Below, piece by piece: positions 27,202-37,341 of a DNA stretch of 64,000 nt (the stretch's first letter is position 1; every line of letters begins with the position of its first letter). Origin of the DNA: Mariprofundus sp. (GTDB taxonomy: Bacteria; Pseudomonadota; Zetaproteobacteria; Mariprofundales; Mariprofundaceae); the NCBI GenBank assembly GCA_021772775.1, contig JAJFLH010000029.1, forward strand, positions 1-64,000. Direction: 5' to 3'. The notes under the pieces were generated by a model that made no database searches, had not been told where the DNA came from, and was given only the letters and a program-made list of their open reading frames with translations. The translations under genes and the position numbers were made by a program.

Positions 27202-27897
27202 ATGTTGAAACTATTCTGTATTGCTATCTATCTGTTATCAGGCATGACTCAGGCTTGGGCTGAGGGGAGCAACTCGACTCCAACCGAAATTTATTTCGTG
27301 CGTCATGCCGAAACCGTGAGCAACGCCACTAATCAATACAATGTGAAAAATGACACTACCCTTTCAGGCTTCGGTAAAAGACAGGTTAAGCAACTCACCA
27401 AACAACTCGAACAATTAAAAATTGACCATATTATAGTTTCCCCGCACTACAGGGCCCTGAAAACCATTTTGCCCTACCTCAAAAAACACCAACGAACAGC
27501 AGAGATCTGGCCCAGCCTCGATGAGTGCTGCTGGCAGAAAAGAGATCCCAATTTTATTGCCAGCATACTGAGATTCAAAGAAAAAATTGAACTCAAAAAA
27601 AATATGCAAGCCTATTTCACATTTACAGATACCAGTTCTCAATACAGATTTGATACGCACAACTATGAAGAAGGCATCATGCAAATTCATCTCGCCAGTG
27701 ATCGAATTTTTCGCCAATTCTCTCAGTCTGGCAAACATATTTTGATCATTGGTGAGTTTCACTCCGGAACCCGCATCATTGAAATGCTTCAAGGGATCCC
27801 ACCCGAAGGTTGGTATAAACCTGAAAATGCAAAAATCATTAAACTCAAAGAGAACAGCAGCGGAGCCTTCGTCCTCAACAGCAGTATTTCCTGGTGA
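27202..27897 (+). CDS. Secreted histidine phosphatase family protein
   Basis: The 231-residue protein starts with a signal peptide (LFCIAIYLLSGMTQAWAEG), so it is probably periplasmic. The phosphohistidine motif is YFVRHAETVSN. A second histidine occurs in IIGEFHSGTRI, a variant of the usual GH motif. The central part (DECCWQKRD, RFDTHNYEEG) is not typical of known phosphoglycerate mutases. The substrate is unknown. A strong terminator follows. Confidence 0.82.
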   Translation: MLKLFCIAIYLLSGMTQAWAEGSNSTPTEIYFVRHAETVSNATNQYNVKNDTTLSGFGKRQVKQLTKQLEQLKIDHIIVSPHYRALKTILPYLKKHQRTAEIWPSLDECCWQKRDPNFIASILRFKEKIELKKNMQAYFTFTDTSSQYRFDTHNYEEGIMQIHLASDRIFRQFSQSGKHILIIGEFHSGTRIIEMLQGIPPEGWYKPENAKIIKLKENSSGAFVLNSSISW

Positions 27898-27960
27898 TCC
27901 CACAGCTTAATGGATGAGGCATAAAATCGTTGTTTTCAAAGTAAAAGACCTGAACCCTTC

Positions 27961-27984
27961 CCCCTGGGAGAAACCCAGTTTTTT
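27961..27984 (+). terminator. Rho-independent terminator
   Basis: CTGGG-AGAAA-CCCAG is followed directly by six T residues, about 65 nt downstream of the histidine phosphatase stop codon. Confidence 0.75.
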
Positions 27985-28117
27985 CGCACGATAGGTCCCA
28001 GCTAAAAACATGCCTGAATGACGCTGATGTGTCGTAAGCTATAATCATGCAGCAACAATATGGCGACACCGATACAGCTTGTGATCTACTGAAATAAACG
28101 CATCCCTCGAGGTTCAT

Positions 28118-29128
28118 TCACTTTTCATTTATCCATATACTACGAAAACGTCGTTTTTCTGGTGCTACATGTTTGCAACGCTCACCACCCACACGTTTCA
28201 TTCCATCATCGCTTAACAGCTGAATCTTCTTATCCGGGTAAACAATGAGCGATTCAGGATGTAATCCATGCAGATCTACTCCTTTGATTAACTCAGCTTC
28301 TTCCGATGCTAAACCAGACCAAAGAAACAGTTTAAAATCACCCTGATGATCGTAGGGCCCAGCGATAATGATGTACTCTCCCAAACCCTTGGAATAGGCC
28401 ATACCGCGAATCCCCATACCATCCAATGACAGTAGAATCGGATCACCCAAGCGGGCAGCTTTGCCGGCAATCACTTCCTGCGGGTTTTCTAATGCAATCA
28501 ATAAGGCTTTCCCGTCGGGGACAGGATTACGAAATGCAATCAACAACGATCCACCAGGGGTGGAGCTAAGCCCCTCAATATTTAAAGCGCCCTCTTGCTT
28601 GGGGGCATACTGAGCAGCCTCCTCCAACTTGAAGCGGTTCAGCTTTCGAGAACCTGCTATATCTTGAAGAAGCGACTCATAGGGTCTACCCACAAAACGG
28701 ATGTCCACACTATTGTTCGCATTACGCTCCACCTGCGTGGCAAAAAGCTTATGACGACTCGAACGATGCTTAGCTTTTTTATTCCTACCATGTGAAGTGA
28801 TCCAATAAACCAACTCCCCCACCCGCGCTGAAGCTTCAATATCAGCTTCTGGATGCCTGGCATCCAGATTTAAAAAAGGCCCAAGGTCGAAGCTTTGAAT
28901 CGCCTCAGCTTCGGCCCCATCACTGCGATAAACCCTCAAAATATTATCTTCATCATTGGCAGCCACAAAATGGGATGCACCGATCCCTACCGCCGCAGAT
29001 GCATCGCACATACCTGCATATTCCGAGAGCTCATCGGCCACGACTGAACTGGATGGAGAAATCGCAGAACAGGCAAAAAAACCAATAAAAACAGCTATAA
29101 ACAACATCATATTTTTTTTCTTTGTCAT
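28118..29128 (-). CDS. DUF3616-family exported protein
   Basis: The 336 residues begin with a hydrophobic leader ending in GFFAC, so either a lipoprotein (Cys at about 20) or a cleaved signal peptide is possible. The body has the DUF3616 marks: EADIEASARVGELVYWITSHGRN, HKLFATQV and NIEGLSSTPGGSLLIAFRNP. The repeats suggest a beta-propeller-like fold. The function of the family is not established. It is the last gene on the minus strand before a 380-bp gap. Confidence 0.85.
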   Translation of the reverse strand: MTKKKNMMLFIAVFIGFFACSAISPSSSVVADELSEYAGMCDASAAVGIGASHFVAANDEDNILRVYRSDGAEAEAIQSFDLGPFLNLDARHPEADIEASARVGELVYWITSHGRNKKAKHRSSRHKLFATQVERNANNSVDIRFVGRPYESLLQDIAGSRKLNRFKLEEAAQYAPKQEGALNIEGLSSTPGGSLLIAFRNPVPDGKALLIALENPQEVIAGKAARLGDPILLSLDGMGIRGMAYSKGLGEYIIIAGPYDHQGDFKLFLWSGLASEEAELIKGVDLHGLHPESLIVYPDKKIQLLSDDGMKRVGGERCKHVAPEKRRFRSIWINEK

Positions 29129-29508
29129 AACACCTGCCGATACATATCAATCACAATAAAACAACTAAAAAAATAACTTTATCCACTTGTCATAGAGATT
29201 GCAGCCAAACATGCCACCCTCTCATACAAAATCTATTTAGGCACAATAAAAAAGACGCTAAGTCATTGTTTTAATTTACAAAATAAATATGCTTAAATTT
29301 TAAGCATATAGCTCACATGTCAGACTAATGTAACAATACAAAGGCCTGACAGAGGTTCATCCACAATGTTATCCACAGCCTCTGTGGACACCCTTTCAAA
29401 GCCTTGAAAACAAAGGATTTGAAGACAAAAACAACAGATATTAACTCGCTCTAGCATCAGAACTTCATCCTGGTAAAAGCTGACTCACAAACAGAGCAAC
29501 ACTACATT
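29129..29508. other. AT-rich gap with DnaA-box-like 9-mers and a long palindrome
   Basis: No gene is seen. One exact DnaA box TTATCCACA lies at 29369-29377, a one-mismatch copy TCATCCACA at 29357-29365, TTATCCACT at 29179-29187 and a weaker minus-strand copy at 29383-29391. The last two at the right form a dyad (TCCACAG-CCT-CTGTGGA, 29372-29388). An AT-rich perfect palindrome with 11-bp arms around one base (ATATGCTTAAA...) spans 29287-29309. It could be an origin, a DnaA-regulated promoter or chance. Confidence 0.4.
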
Positions 29509-32500
29509 TTAGACTTCAGCCCATGCATCCAGCATAGGAAAGTAAAGCGCTGTTTTAATGACTTGATTCGGCTCCATATTTTTTATAATGGCTGCATAAC
29601 GCTGCAATTGTGCTGTATGTCGTTTGGCTTCTTCGTTTAAGAACTCGTCCAGCTTACCACCTTCATGGGAAGCCGTTTTATAATCTATAATCCAACGTAT
29701 GCCATGCTCATCAATAAAGCTGCGATCAATGATATTGTGTGAGACAAAATGATCACAAACAGAGCTCAAGGCCCATTCTGAGTGCGCATCCAGATGACTG
29801 TTCGATAGAATCCACCGAGCCCTCTGACTATTTAATACACGCTGTAAACCATCGGCACAACGTATTGATGCAGCCTGCAACATCGTACCGGACAAACCTT
29901 CAGCGACTAACATACGAGACATAAGCTTTAGCTCTTTCTGCGTATGCTCATCAGCCCAGGACTCAATACCACACTCTGCAATATGTTGAAGAGCAGCATG
30001 CAGGGCATTCCCAACCGGTGCGGCCTCCCCCCCTGCCCAAACATATTCAGTCTCCTGTTCATTGTCGCTTTCAATAACAACAGCAGGCAGTTCAGGCACC
30101 TGATTGATTCTTTGCAACGCTATGCGGTCAGTCACTCTAGCCTGACCTGCAGCTTCAATAGTGCTCATCTTAGCACCAAAACAGGCTTCATCTTCTGACA
30201 GTAACAGATGCAATAAAGAACCTTTGGCTGCTTCACCGTTCTTTTCAGAGACATGAGCAAACATATGAAGAGCTGTCTCAGGCCGTGTACAGGCAACATA
30301 GAGTAAACGCTGCAATTCATTGTCATCCTTACTTTTCTCTACACTGTTCACCAATGCATAGAGCGCATCTTTTTGACGTGTCGATGCTTTCACAGCCATC
30401 AGCGGCATCGCTCCACCTTCAATAGGAACCTCACTAAAAGCCAATAAAGGCGTATCAACGTTAGCCCCTTTATTCCCCAAACCTGGTAATACAACCACAT
30501 CCCACTGCAAACCTTTTGCACCATGCATAGTCATCAATTCCACTCGAGCCGCATCCTCTGAAGCATCCGGTGCGGCGTAGAGTTTCTCCAATCGCTCATC
30601 CAACAGCGCGAAATCAACACGCCCCCCCTGCTCTAACGATTCGAGCAGTGTCAATGTTGCATCCACATTCAGACTAGCTACCGCATCCACCAAAGCAGGC
30701 ATAGACAGACGTAACCATGCTGTTTGTAGCAGATCTCTGACCGGCACCTTTCCACTCATGGCCACACACGGTTCGAGTGCCTGCCGTACAAACGCAACAC
30801 GAGCTTGAGCATCTATGCTCAGCAGTTTAAAAAGAGTGTCGTCCTGCATCAATTGCCATACAGGCTTATCATTGCCCGCCAATAACAGATGCAAATCGTA
30901 ACTTTCCAAACCACAGCATGGGGATCTTAACAACGCAGCCCATGATTCTCGATCAGATGAATGTAGCAGTGCACGCACCAATGCACGCAACAGGCGCACC
31001 TCAGGCCTAGTCTTCAGTGGCAAAATATTAATCGCTCGAAAAGCAATTTTTGCTGCCGTCAAAGCTGGCATAATGGCATGCAAATGTTTGCGCGAACGCG
31101 CCAAAATGCCGATGCGTTGCGGCTTGCCTGCCGTGGAACAAACCTCCAACTCGTGTTTAACCAGTTTCGCAATACATTCAGCTTCTAAAACAGCATCTTT
31201 ACCCTCTTGAAGGTGCAGTTCCACTGAACCTGAATGTGACAAAGCTGGTACAGCTGAAGCATGGGCCACTGCACCTGAAATGACATCCTGACGGGCTGGA
31301 AAGATAGATTGAAAAGCTCTATTGACCCACTCCACAATAGCCGGTGAAGAACGAAAGTTTCTCTCCAGCTGTAATGCTTCAATCGTAGGAAGCCCCGCCT
31401 CATTATTGGCTGCATTAAGAAACAGACCAACTTCAGCTTTGCGAAAGCGATAGATCGATTGCATTGGATCACCAACCATAAACAGGCTGCGATGCCTGCC
31501 ATCACCAGCCTGCCAACCGTCGGTAAGGCATTGCAGCAATGACATTTGCAAATGCGAGGTATCCTGAAACTCATCGACAAGAATATGATGAATGCGATAA
31601 TCCAGCTTCATTAGCAGATCACCCGGTGCCGCATCATTGGCGCCAAGTGCATCCATAGCGCGCAGTGCAATCTCAGTAAAATCAGCTTCACCCTGCCTGC
31701 CAAAAATCTGTTGCAGATGTTTATTGGCCAACACCAGATGCAGAAACAGCGATTCCAAGACCTGCCATTGTCTATCATCGATAGTAGCGCTAATGGGCAA
31801 TTGACGTAGCTCATGCAGTGATTTTGCCAATACAACTGATGCTTCGCCCGCACCTGCCAAAATATCAAGCAACTGCTTAAACTGATCTTTGGGTTCAGCA
31901 AAAGCTTTTCCGGCTGGAAAACCTAATCTTGCATTCACCCCTCCCGGTTTACGAAATGCAGGCGCTGTCGCCGTCAGTAAAAAATTGGCTATCAACTGCC
32001 ACTGCTCAATCATCTCTAATGATGCTGCAGGCCAAAACATGCTCTGAAGTGCCGCATCACCTTTCTGCTCACCGGCAAATGACATTAAGGCCGGCAATGC
32101 CGCTTTCAGATCAATCGGCATCAGTGATTCACACACCAGCAACTTCTGCCTCATAATTTCAGCCAGATTAGCCTCCAGCACTTGCCGCAGCGATGTCATA
32201 TCACGGGCATGAGCTGCAATTTCCTCAAGCCACTGTTCACGCTTGCCCAGCATATTTGCCAATAACGCTATGACGGCTACGGCATTATGATCCTGATGCA
32301 ATAACACATGCTCTGCCGCTTCAGGAAAATCCCGCATCGTTTCATTCAAGGCTGCTTCAGCTGCTTCACGATAGATCTGCTGACTGTTCTCTGAGGGTGA
32401 TGGCATATCACCAAGGCCTGAGAGTAGAGGCAATTGCCGCGCTAAGGAGTTCGTCAAACTATCCAGTGTCATGATACGTAAACGCGCTGGGTGCTGAATC

Positions 32501-32802
32501 AAATGCCAGCCTCTCTCTTCTGAGCGTGACAGAGCCTGTTGAGCCAATAACCAGGTATCCATTTTATGCGATGCATCTTGATCCGGTTGAGGGGCAGATA
32601 ACGATTCAAGCACCCGCTTGCGCATTTCAGCGGCAGCTTTGCGTGTAAAGGTGAGTGCCAGAATCTCTTCAGGCTCATCGACTATGGCCAACAGTGCTAA
32701 TATACGCTGGGTGAGCAGTTCCGTTTTTCCGGAGCCGGCCGGAGCCTGAACCAGAAACGAACCGGCTGGATGACGCGCTTTAAGCCTTACTTCAGCACTC
32801 AT
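29509..32802 (-). CDS. AddA/RecB-like UvrD-family helicase-nuclease
   Basis: This 1097-residue protein is predicted to unwind and trim double-strand DNA ends for recombination. It starts with helicase motif I (VQAPAGSGKTELLTQR), and shows motif Ia (ALTFTRKAAAEMR), motif II as HHILVDEFQDTS, motif III (MVGDPMQSIYRFRKA), motif IV (LERNFRSSP) and VTMHGAKGLQWDVVVLPG-like motif V (LMTMHGAKGLQWD). A RecB-type nuclease domain ends it (IRWIIDYKT ... QLQRYAAI). Its start overlaps the end of the AddB-like gene (ATGA), so the two are translated together. A family name between AddA and the RecB-like partner of this gene pair is a matter of convention. Confidence 0.92.
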   Translation of the reverse strand: MSAEVRLKARHPAGSFLVQAPAGSGKTELLTQRILALLAIVDEPEEILALTFTRKAAAEMRKRVLESLSAPQPDQDASHKMDTWLLAQQALSRSEERGWHLIQHPARLRIMTLDSLTNSLARQLPLLSGLGDMPSPSENSQQIYREAAEAALNETMRDFPEAAEHVLLHQDHNAVAVIALLANMLGKREQWLEEIAAHARDMTSLRQVLEANLAEIMRQKLLVCESLMPIDLKAALPALMSFAGEQKGDAALQSMFWPAASLEMIEQWQLIANFLLTATAPAFRKPGGVNARLGFPAGKAFAEPKDQFKQLLDILAGAGEASVVLAKSLHELRQLPISATIDDRQWQVLESLFLHLVLANKHLQQIFGRQGEADFTEIALRAMDALGANDAAPGDLLMKLDYRIHHILVDEFQDTSHLQMSLLQCLTDGWQAGDGRHRSLFMVGDPMQSIYRFRKAEVGLFLNAANNEAGLPTIEALQLERNFRSSPAIVEWVNRAFQSIFPARQDVISGAVAHASAVPALSHSGSVELHLQEGKDAVLEAECIAKLVKHELEVCSTAGKPQRIGILARSRKHLHAIMPALTAAKIAFRAINILPLKTRPEVRLLRALVRALLHSSDRESWAALLRSPCCGLESYDLHLLLAGNDKPVWQLMQDDTLFKLLSIDAQARVAFVRQALEPCVAMSGKVPVRDLLQTAWLRLSMPALVDAVASLNVDATLTLLESLEQGGRVDFALLDERLEKLYAAPDASEDAARVELMTMHGAKGLQWDVVVLPGLGNKGANVDTPLLAFSEVPIEGGAMPLMAVKASTRQKDALYALVNSVEKSKDDNELQRLLYVACTRPETALHMFAHVSEKNGEAAKGSLLHLLLSEDEACFGAKMSTIEAAGQARVTDRIALQRINQVPELPAVVIESDNEQETEYVWAGGEAAPVGNALHAALQHIAECGIESWADEHTQKELKLMSRMLVAEGLSGTMLQAASIRCADGLQRVLNSQRARWILSNSHLDAHSEWALSSVCDHFVSHNIIDRSFIDEHGIRWIIDYKTASHEGGKLDEFLNEEAKRHTAQLQRYAAIIKNMEPNQVIKTALYFPMLDAWAEV

Positions 32803-35501
32803 ATGCCGCTCTCCTCAGAACCTTCATCAAAGCCCATCTCCTCAATCCTGCATATCGCTTCAAAACCACAATAATTACAGGCGTTAGCATCACGCGGAGA
32901 AACATCACAACGCCCATCGACAAACTCAGCCGCCAGCGCATTGATACTCTCTCTCCAATCATCCAATACCGCCTGCCAATCATCCGGTGCACTGCGTTTA
33001 CCATCGCAGGCAACAATACCTTTGATCGTAATCTCATCCCCACACAGACCTTCATAGGCCATATCACCACTGCGCACACGGGCAAAAGCCACGGCATCAT
33101 CCACACCAAGCCCTGCAGCCAGAGCATATTGTGGTAGCTGTGGCTCCTCTATCCGACCATCACAATCATCATCCCGCTCATGCAATAACCACTTCGCAGT
33201 GGACTGCTTGGCCCCTGTTTTATAATCAATCAATATGCGTCGACCCGACTCATCCAAATCCATGCGATCAGCTTTAATATTGACTTCAAATTGAATAATT
33301 TCAGATGGATCTGCGGCAAAATCCTGTTCGCTTATTTCAGGCAGGCGTATCTGAAACGCCTGTTCAATCGCCAGCACTTTAAAATTGGGCCGCTGCAGCT
33401 CCAGCTCAAACCATTCCGCTAACACTGTGCGCATACGCTTCTGTTCAAATGCACGACTCCTTTCATCAACAGAGATATAGACCTTCTCCCATGCATGAAC
33501 GATGCCTGCATCAATAAGTGCACTCAGCTCCTCTTCACTAAGGGCTGCCAGAGCAGCCTGTGTCTGTAATGCTTGCCAAATATATTCCAGTGCCAGATGT
33601 ATCAATGATCCCTTGCTACTGGCTTCAATACCCGGAGATGTCTCCCCCAGTGCTGCAATACCTAAACGATGGGTTGCGAACGCTCTAAACGGACAAGCGG
33701 ACTGGTTTTTGATAATTGAGGTCCCACCTCGGATCGACAAATCGACGCTCAAAGGCACTTCTGATTCATCATCAAAAGCCGACATTGGCAATGCTATGCT
33801 CTCATGCTGAAGATCATCACAGGGCTCTGCTTGCAGAGCTGCTACCAGTGATGATGGCAGCAACTCTTTTTCATTGCGCTGCCTGGCATAGGATATCTCA
33901 ATATTGGCAGCCGAATGCAGCACTGACTGCCACAGGATTTGGGATGCTTCATAAACCAGCGCCCCACTGCTCGACGGCATGGCATACTTCATCTGCACAC
34001 TTACCGGTAACATCGCTTGCGGTCGAAAAGCTGGTGGAAATGACTCCTCATCCAAGCCCACCACCAACACATGATCAAATTTCAACCCCGCCATTTGCGC
34101 CAAAGGTATCACTTCAACATTGGCATATTTGGCCATCGCAGCCAGCCGCACTTCAGAACAGGCCGCCCGCAATAGTGCTAAAAACTGTGTCCAACTGATT
34201 TTGACACGTACTGCATCTGCCGCTACCAGAGAAATCAACACATCCCGGAAAGCATTCATCTGCCGAATATCCTGATTACTGCGCATGCCATCCTGTTGCA
34301 CAAAACCTGTTGATTTTAGCAATTCATGCACGGCCTTTACCCACGCATTGGCACTACGACTACGCTTATCCCAAGCGCTTAATATCTGGATAAGCGATAA
34401 GAGTGCAGGCAGCTGCTGCATATCTTTAGAACCGAGCAGCCCCTTCAAACTTAAGCGATGACGGTTGTAGTGACGAAACTTGGCATCCAACATAGCCCGA
34501 TCCAATGACTCAGACTCATAGCCTTTCAACCATGGTGAAAACAGCAGTTGCGACCATTCCTGAAACGAAATCGAACTCGCACCAGCCAAATTTAACAGCT
34601 GCATCAACTGCCGAATCATTGCTGTTTCAGTCAACTTTTTGCCTGCCATCGAAACTGCCTGCATCGAGCAGCCAGGATCAAAACGAGCCTCTGGCATCAG
34701 TTCATCATCAAGTACTCGCTTCAAAGCAGATTCATCGCTTATCGCTGTGCTTGTTGCCACCGCAATGCGCGCATGGGGTGAGCTCTGTAAAATCGTTTTG
34801 ATACGTGATGCAAGATGACTATATTCAGCCTGTTCATCATGACAACTAAACAGAGAGACAGTAGCTGCTGCCCCATCGGCATTCAGCTGCATCAATGGAC
34901 TTCCCGATAGCTGTAATGCACTCAACAAACGCTGTTGTATTGGCGTAAATGAGTCAAAACCGTCCAATATAATCGTATTTACGTCTGTTATCTGAGCAAT
35001 ATGCGCCAATAACTGCACGCCTATATCTGCAAGCAGTATACGCCCTGAAAGGTATCCCTGATTAAGATGCGACTGCATTGTCCTTATCCAACGTGCCAAT
35101 GCTTCAGCTTCGTCTCCCGCAAAAGCCAGTTCTTCCAGATCGACCTGAAAATCCTGCATCAGCACATAAGCATCCGATGCATGTCCGGCCAGTCCACGCA
35201 CTGAAGCCGCCGAAAGTTCCGGCATATCTTCGCCGATAACCCTCTCCCACAGACAGCGCTCTTGTATACGGTTGAGTGCAACTGGCATTGCAGAGCATTC
35301 CATCGCCAAATTAGCTAGCCAAGTCTGCCAGGCCAACACTGCTGGAGTTTCACAAACCGACTCAAGCGCTTCTGTTAACAATCGCCGTTTCCAATCCAGA
35401 GCCAAAGGCGATGTGGGCGTCAAAAGCAGTGCACCAGCATTAAGATGCAAGGATAGTTCTGAAGCATCAAGGTAAGAGAGTCTCAATTCATCTCTGTTCA
35501 T
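32799..35501 (-). CDS. AddB-like PD-(D/E)XK nuclease, probable DNA repair protein
   Basis: This 900-residue protein resembles the AddB/TIGR03623-type partner of the helicase downstream. The N-terminal two thirds look like a degenerate helicase without a Walker A motif. The C-terminal nuclease shows the PD-(D/E)XK core as DRMDLDESGRRILIDYKTG. Four cysteines typical of the AddB iron-sulfur staple are present: one in SACPFRAF and three in CNYCGFEAIC. It is the first gene of the pair, separated from the LuxR-type gene by about 230 bp with no visible gene. Confidence 0.9.
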   Translation of the reverse strand: MNRDELRLSYLDASELSLHLNAGALLLTPTSPLALDWKRRLLTEALESVCETPAVLAWQTWLANLAMECSAMPVALNRIQERCLWERVIGEDMPELSAASVRGLAGHASDAYVLMQDFQVDLEELAFAGDEAEALARWIRTMQSHLNQGYLSGRILLADIGVQLLAHIAQITDVNTIILDGFDSFTPIQQRLLSALQLSGSPLMQLNADGAAATVSLFSCHDEQAEYSHLASRIKTILQSSPHARIAVATSTAISDESALKRVLDDELMPEARFDPGCSMQAVSMAGKKLTETAMIRQLMQLLNLAGASSISFQEWSQLLFSPWLKGYESESLDRAMLDAKFRHYNRHRLSLKGLLGSKDMQQLPALLSLIQILSAWDKRSRSANAWVKAVHELLKSTGFVQQDGMRSNQDIRQMNAFRDVLISLVAADAVRVKISWTQFLALLRAACSEVRLAAMAKYANVEVIPLAQMAGLKFDHVLVVGLDEESFPPAFRPQAMLPVSVQMKYAMPSSSGALVYEASQILWQSVLHSAANIEISYARQRNEKELLPSSLVAALQAEPCDDLQHESIALPMSAFDDESEVPLSVDLSIRGGTSIIKNQSACPFRAFATHRLGIAALGETSPGIEASSKGSLIHLALEYIWQALQTQAALAALSEEELSALIDAGIVHAWEKVYISVDERSRAFEQKRMRTVLAEWFELELQRPNFKVLAIEQAFQIRLPEISEQDFAADPSEIIQFEVNIKADRMDLDESGRRILIDYKTGAKQSTAKWLLHERDDDCDGRIEEPQLPQYALAAGLGVDDAVAFARVRSGDMAYEGLCGDEITIKGIVACDGKRSAPDDWQAVLDDWRESINALAAEFVDGRCDVSPRDANACNYCGFEAICRIEEMGFDEGSEESGI

Positions 35502-35730
35502 AGATCACAGCCAGGCACAAAGGAGGTACTCCCGCTCGATTTAATACATCATCAGTCATTCACGACCTTCCTCAAAGAACAGATCAACATAAACATCATA
35601 AAAGAATCGTTTATCCAGCTGCATGTTTTAGCGGTTTTGTTTCTGATATCACGCATCAGCACTTTCGAAATCATATTTCGGCCAATATAACATGGCGAAT
35701 ATAAAAATCAGCGTAGCGTCATGCCTCGTG

Positions 35731-36894
35731 TTACTTGGTCATTGCAATAGGTGAATAGAGTAGCACTTTTATGAGTTGAGCTTGTGACTTCACCCCCATC
35801 TTGGCATAGATACTTTGAGCTTGAGAACGAATAGTCGTTAACTGCACGCCATGCGCACTGGCTATTGCTTTGACACTCATCGCATTGGCTAGCCCAACTG
35901 CAACGTCCGCCTCCGACCTTGTCAGGTCATATATTGTACTCAAAAATTCAGTCGAAGTAGGTAAGATCTGATCGGGGTCCATCAACGTCATCACAACTGC
36001 GATGCCTGCTTTGGGCATATGAGGAGAAAGTTTCGTTTGATGAATGGGTGTGATCAATACCGGTAGAGGGGTAAATGATTCTGAGCTTTTAAGGCCAATA
36101 GCAATCGATTGAATAAATGCCCCATCCCGATTGGCCTTTGATGCGGCAGCGATTGCATCCTTAAGTTTTTTATTACATGCATCGATAGTGGCAAAGATAT
36201 GTTGATTCTGCATGGTGATAGCGGGATTCTGATTGATGATAGCACTGGCAGATTTGTTACAATACATAATTTGAGACTCTTGGTTAAAAAAGACCATCCC
36301 CATTTGCAAAGTATCAATGCTCGCTGCAAATGCGTCATTTTTTACAATGACCTCGTTATATGCTCTGGAAATATGCAGGGATTTTTGTAAATGAGGAATC
36401 AGTTTCTTCACTTGATTCAATATATCAGGCTGATATTCAGGCGCACTTTTCGTTCTTTGGAATCCTAACAGCATCGTACTATTTTCGTTTTTCATGAGAC
36501 ATGTTCCAGCCACATGAAGAACACCCTGAGGTCGATAGAACTCTTTATATGTTTCCGATTCATACACTATTCCAGCTTCGTTACGGCAAGACATAGTGAT
36601 AATTTCACCCGTTGGAGCAGAAGCAATCAATTGAAAGACCGGGTCGCTGGCAATATGGTTTTTATTGTAAAGTGTTAACCATTTAGCATCGAAACCATAA
36701 GACGAAAACAGACTGGGCTGATGAGCCTCATGATCCTGATACAATAACAGCACTGACTTTGAAGCCGTTAAACATGCAATATTTTCTAATACCGTATCCC
36801 AGACATGACTATCCAATATAGCATCATAAATACGGCTAATGATTTCGCCTATATATTGTTCCTGATTAGAGAGGGTCTCGTTATCTCCATCCAT
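35731..36894 (-). CDS. LuxR-type transcriptional regulator
   Basis: The C-terminus is a LuxR-type helix-turn-helix (YDLTRSEADVAVGLANAMSVKAIASAHGVQLTTIRSQAQSI, split view) and the N-terminal ~230 residues look like a GAF-like plus PAS-like sensor with no receiver. I prefer the start at 36894 (MDGDNETLS), preceded by GGGGG at a 9-nt distance; the frame stays open to an ATG at 36978. The gene is divergent from cqsA across a gap rich in dyads, so it may regulate the autoinducer synthase. It is not a classic acyl-homoserine-lactone LuxR, since no such ligand domain is recognisable. Confidence 0.85.
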   Translation of the reverse strand: MDGDNETLSNQEQYIGEIISRIYDAILDSHVWDTVLENIACLTASKSVLLLYQDHEAHQPSLFSSYGFDAKWLTLYNKNHIASDPVFQLIASAPTGEIITMSCRNEAGIVYESETYKEFYRPQGVLHVAGTCLMKNENSTMLLGFQRTKSAPEYQPDILNQVKKLIPHLQKSLHISRAYNEVIVKNDAFAASIDTLQMGMVFFNQESQIMYCNKSASAIINQNPAITMQNQHIFATIDACNKKLKDAIAAASKANRDGAFIQSIAIGLKSSESFTPLPVLITPIHQTKLSPHMPKAGIAVVMTLMDPDQILPTSTEFLSTIYDLTRSEADVAVGLANAMSVKAIASAHGVQLTTIRSQAQSIYAKMGVKSQAQLIKVLLYSPIAMTK

Positions 36895-36947
36895 TGATTG
36901 CATCCCCCGAACAGGCAAAACATATAGCACCTGAACAACTTTTTCTT

Positions 36948-37067
36948 CATCTATATTGATGATGCATCGAAAAAACATCTGAATATTTTATCCATCATCA
37001 TCCAAAAAAGTCATTTTTTATCAAAATAGGGAAAAATAAATGCGTTTTATCATCAACATTGATGATG
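36948..37067. promoter_or_regulatory. Repeated dyad between luxR-type gene and cqsA
   Basis: Two 17-mers match at 15 of 17 positions: CATCTATATTGATGATG (36948-36964) and CATCAACATTGATGATG (37051-37067), 103 bp apart, about ten helical turns. The second is part of an 18-bp dyad with 7-bp arms (37049-37066). If the regulator starts at 36894, both copies are upstream of its coding region. Confidence 0.4.
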
Positions 37068-37281
37068 AGGAGCTTATTTTTTGATGTCAGCCTAAGCCGT
37101 TCAGATTTAATCCATTGAATGCTTTGCAGCATACAAGTTTGAAAAAACTGCAACAACATGAACAAAGCTGTTTCAAAATCATCATTGAGCAGTTCATGGC
37201 TTTCTGATTGTAACTGCCATAAAAACATCGAAGAGAGAACCTAGCTTTCATCATCAGAGATATCCGCTCTCTCACTCCTTG

Positions 37282-37297
37282 GTGCCTGAACAGGCAC
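37282..37297. promoter_or_regulatory. Perfect dyad upstream of cqsA
   Basis: GTGCCTGAACAGGCAC is a hairpin with 7-bp arms and a 2-nt centre, 45 bp before the cqsA start. A second, weaker inverted repeat (AGGCC..GGCCT) lies at 37305-37320. It may be a binding site for the divergent LuxR-type protein or an RNA hairpin in the leader. Confidence 0.4.
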
Positions 37298-37341
37298 ACC
37301 GAAAAGGCCACCACAGGCCTCGGTTTAATAAGGAGAACACT

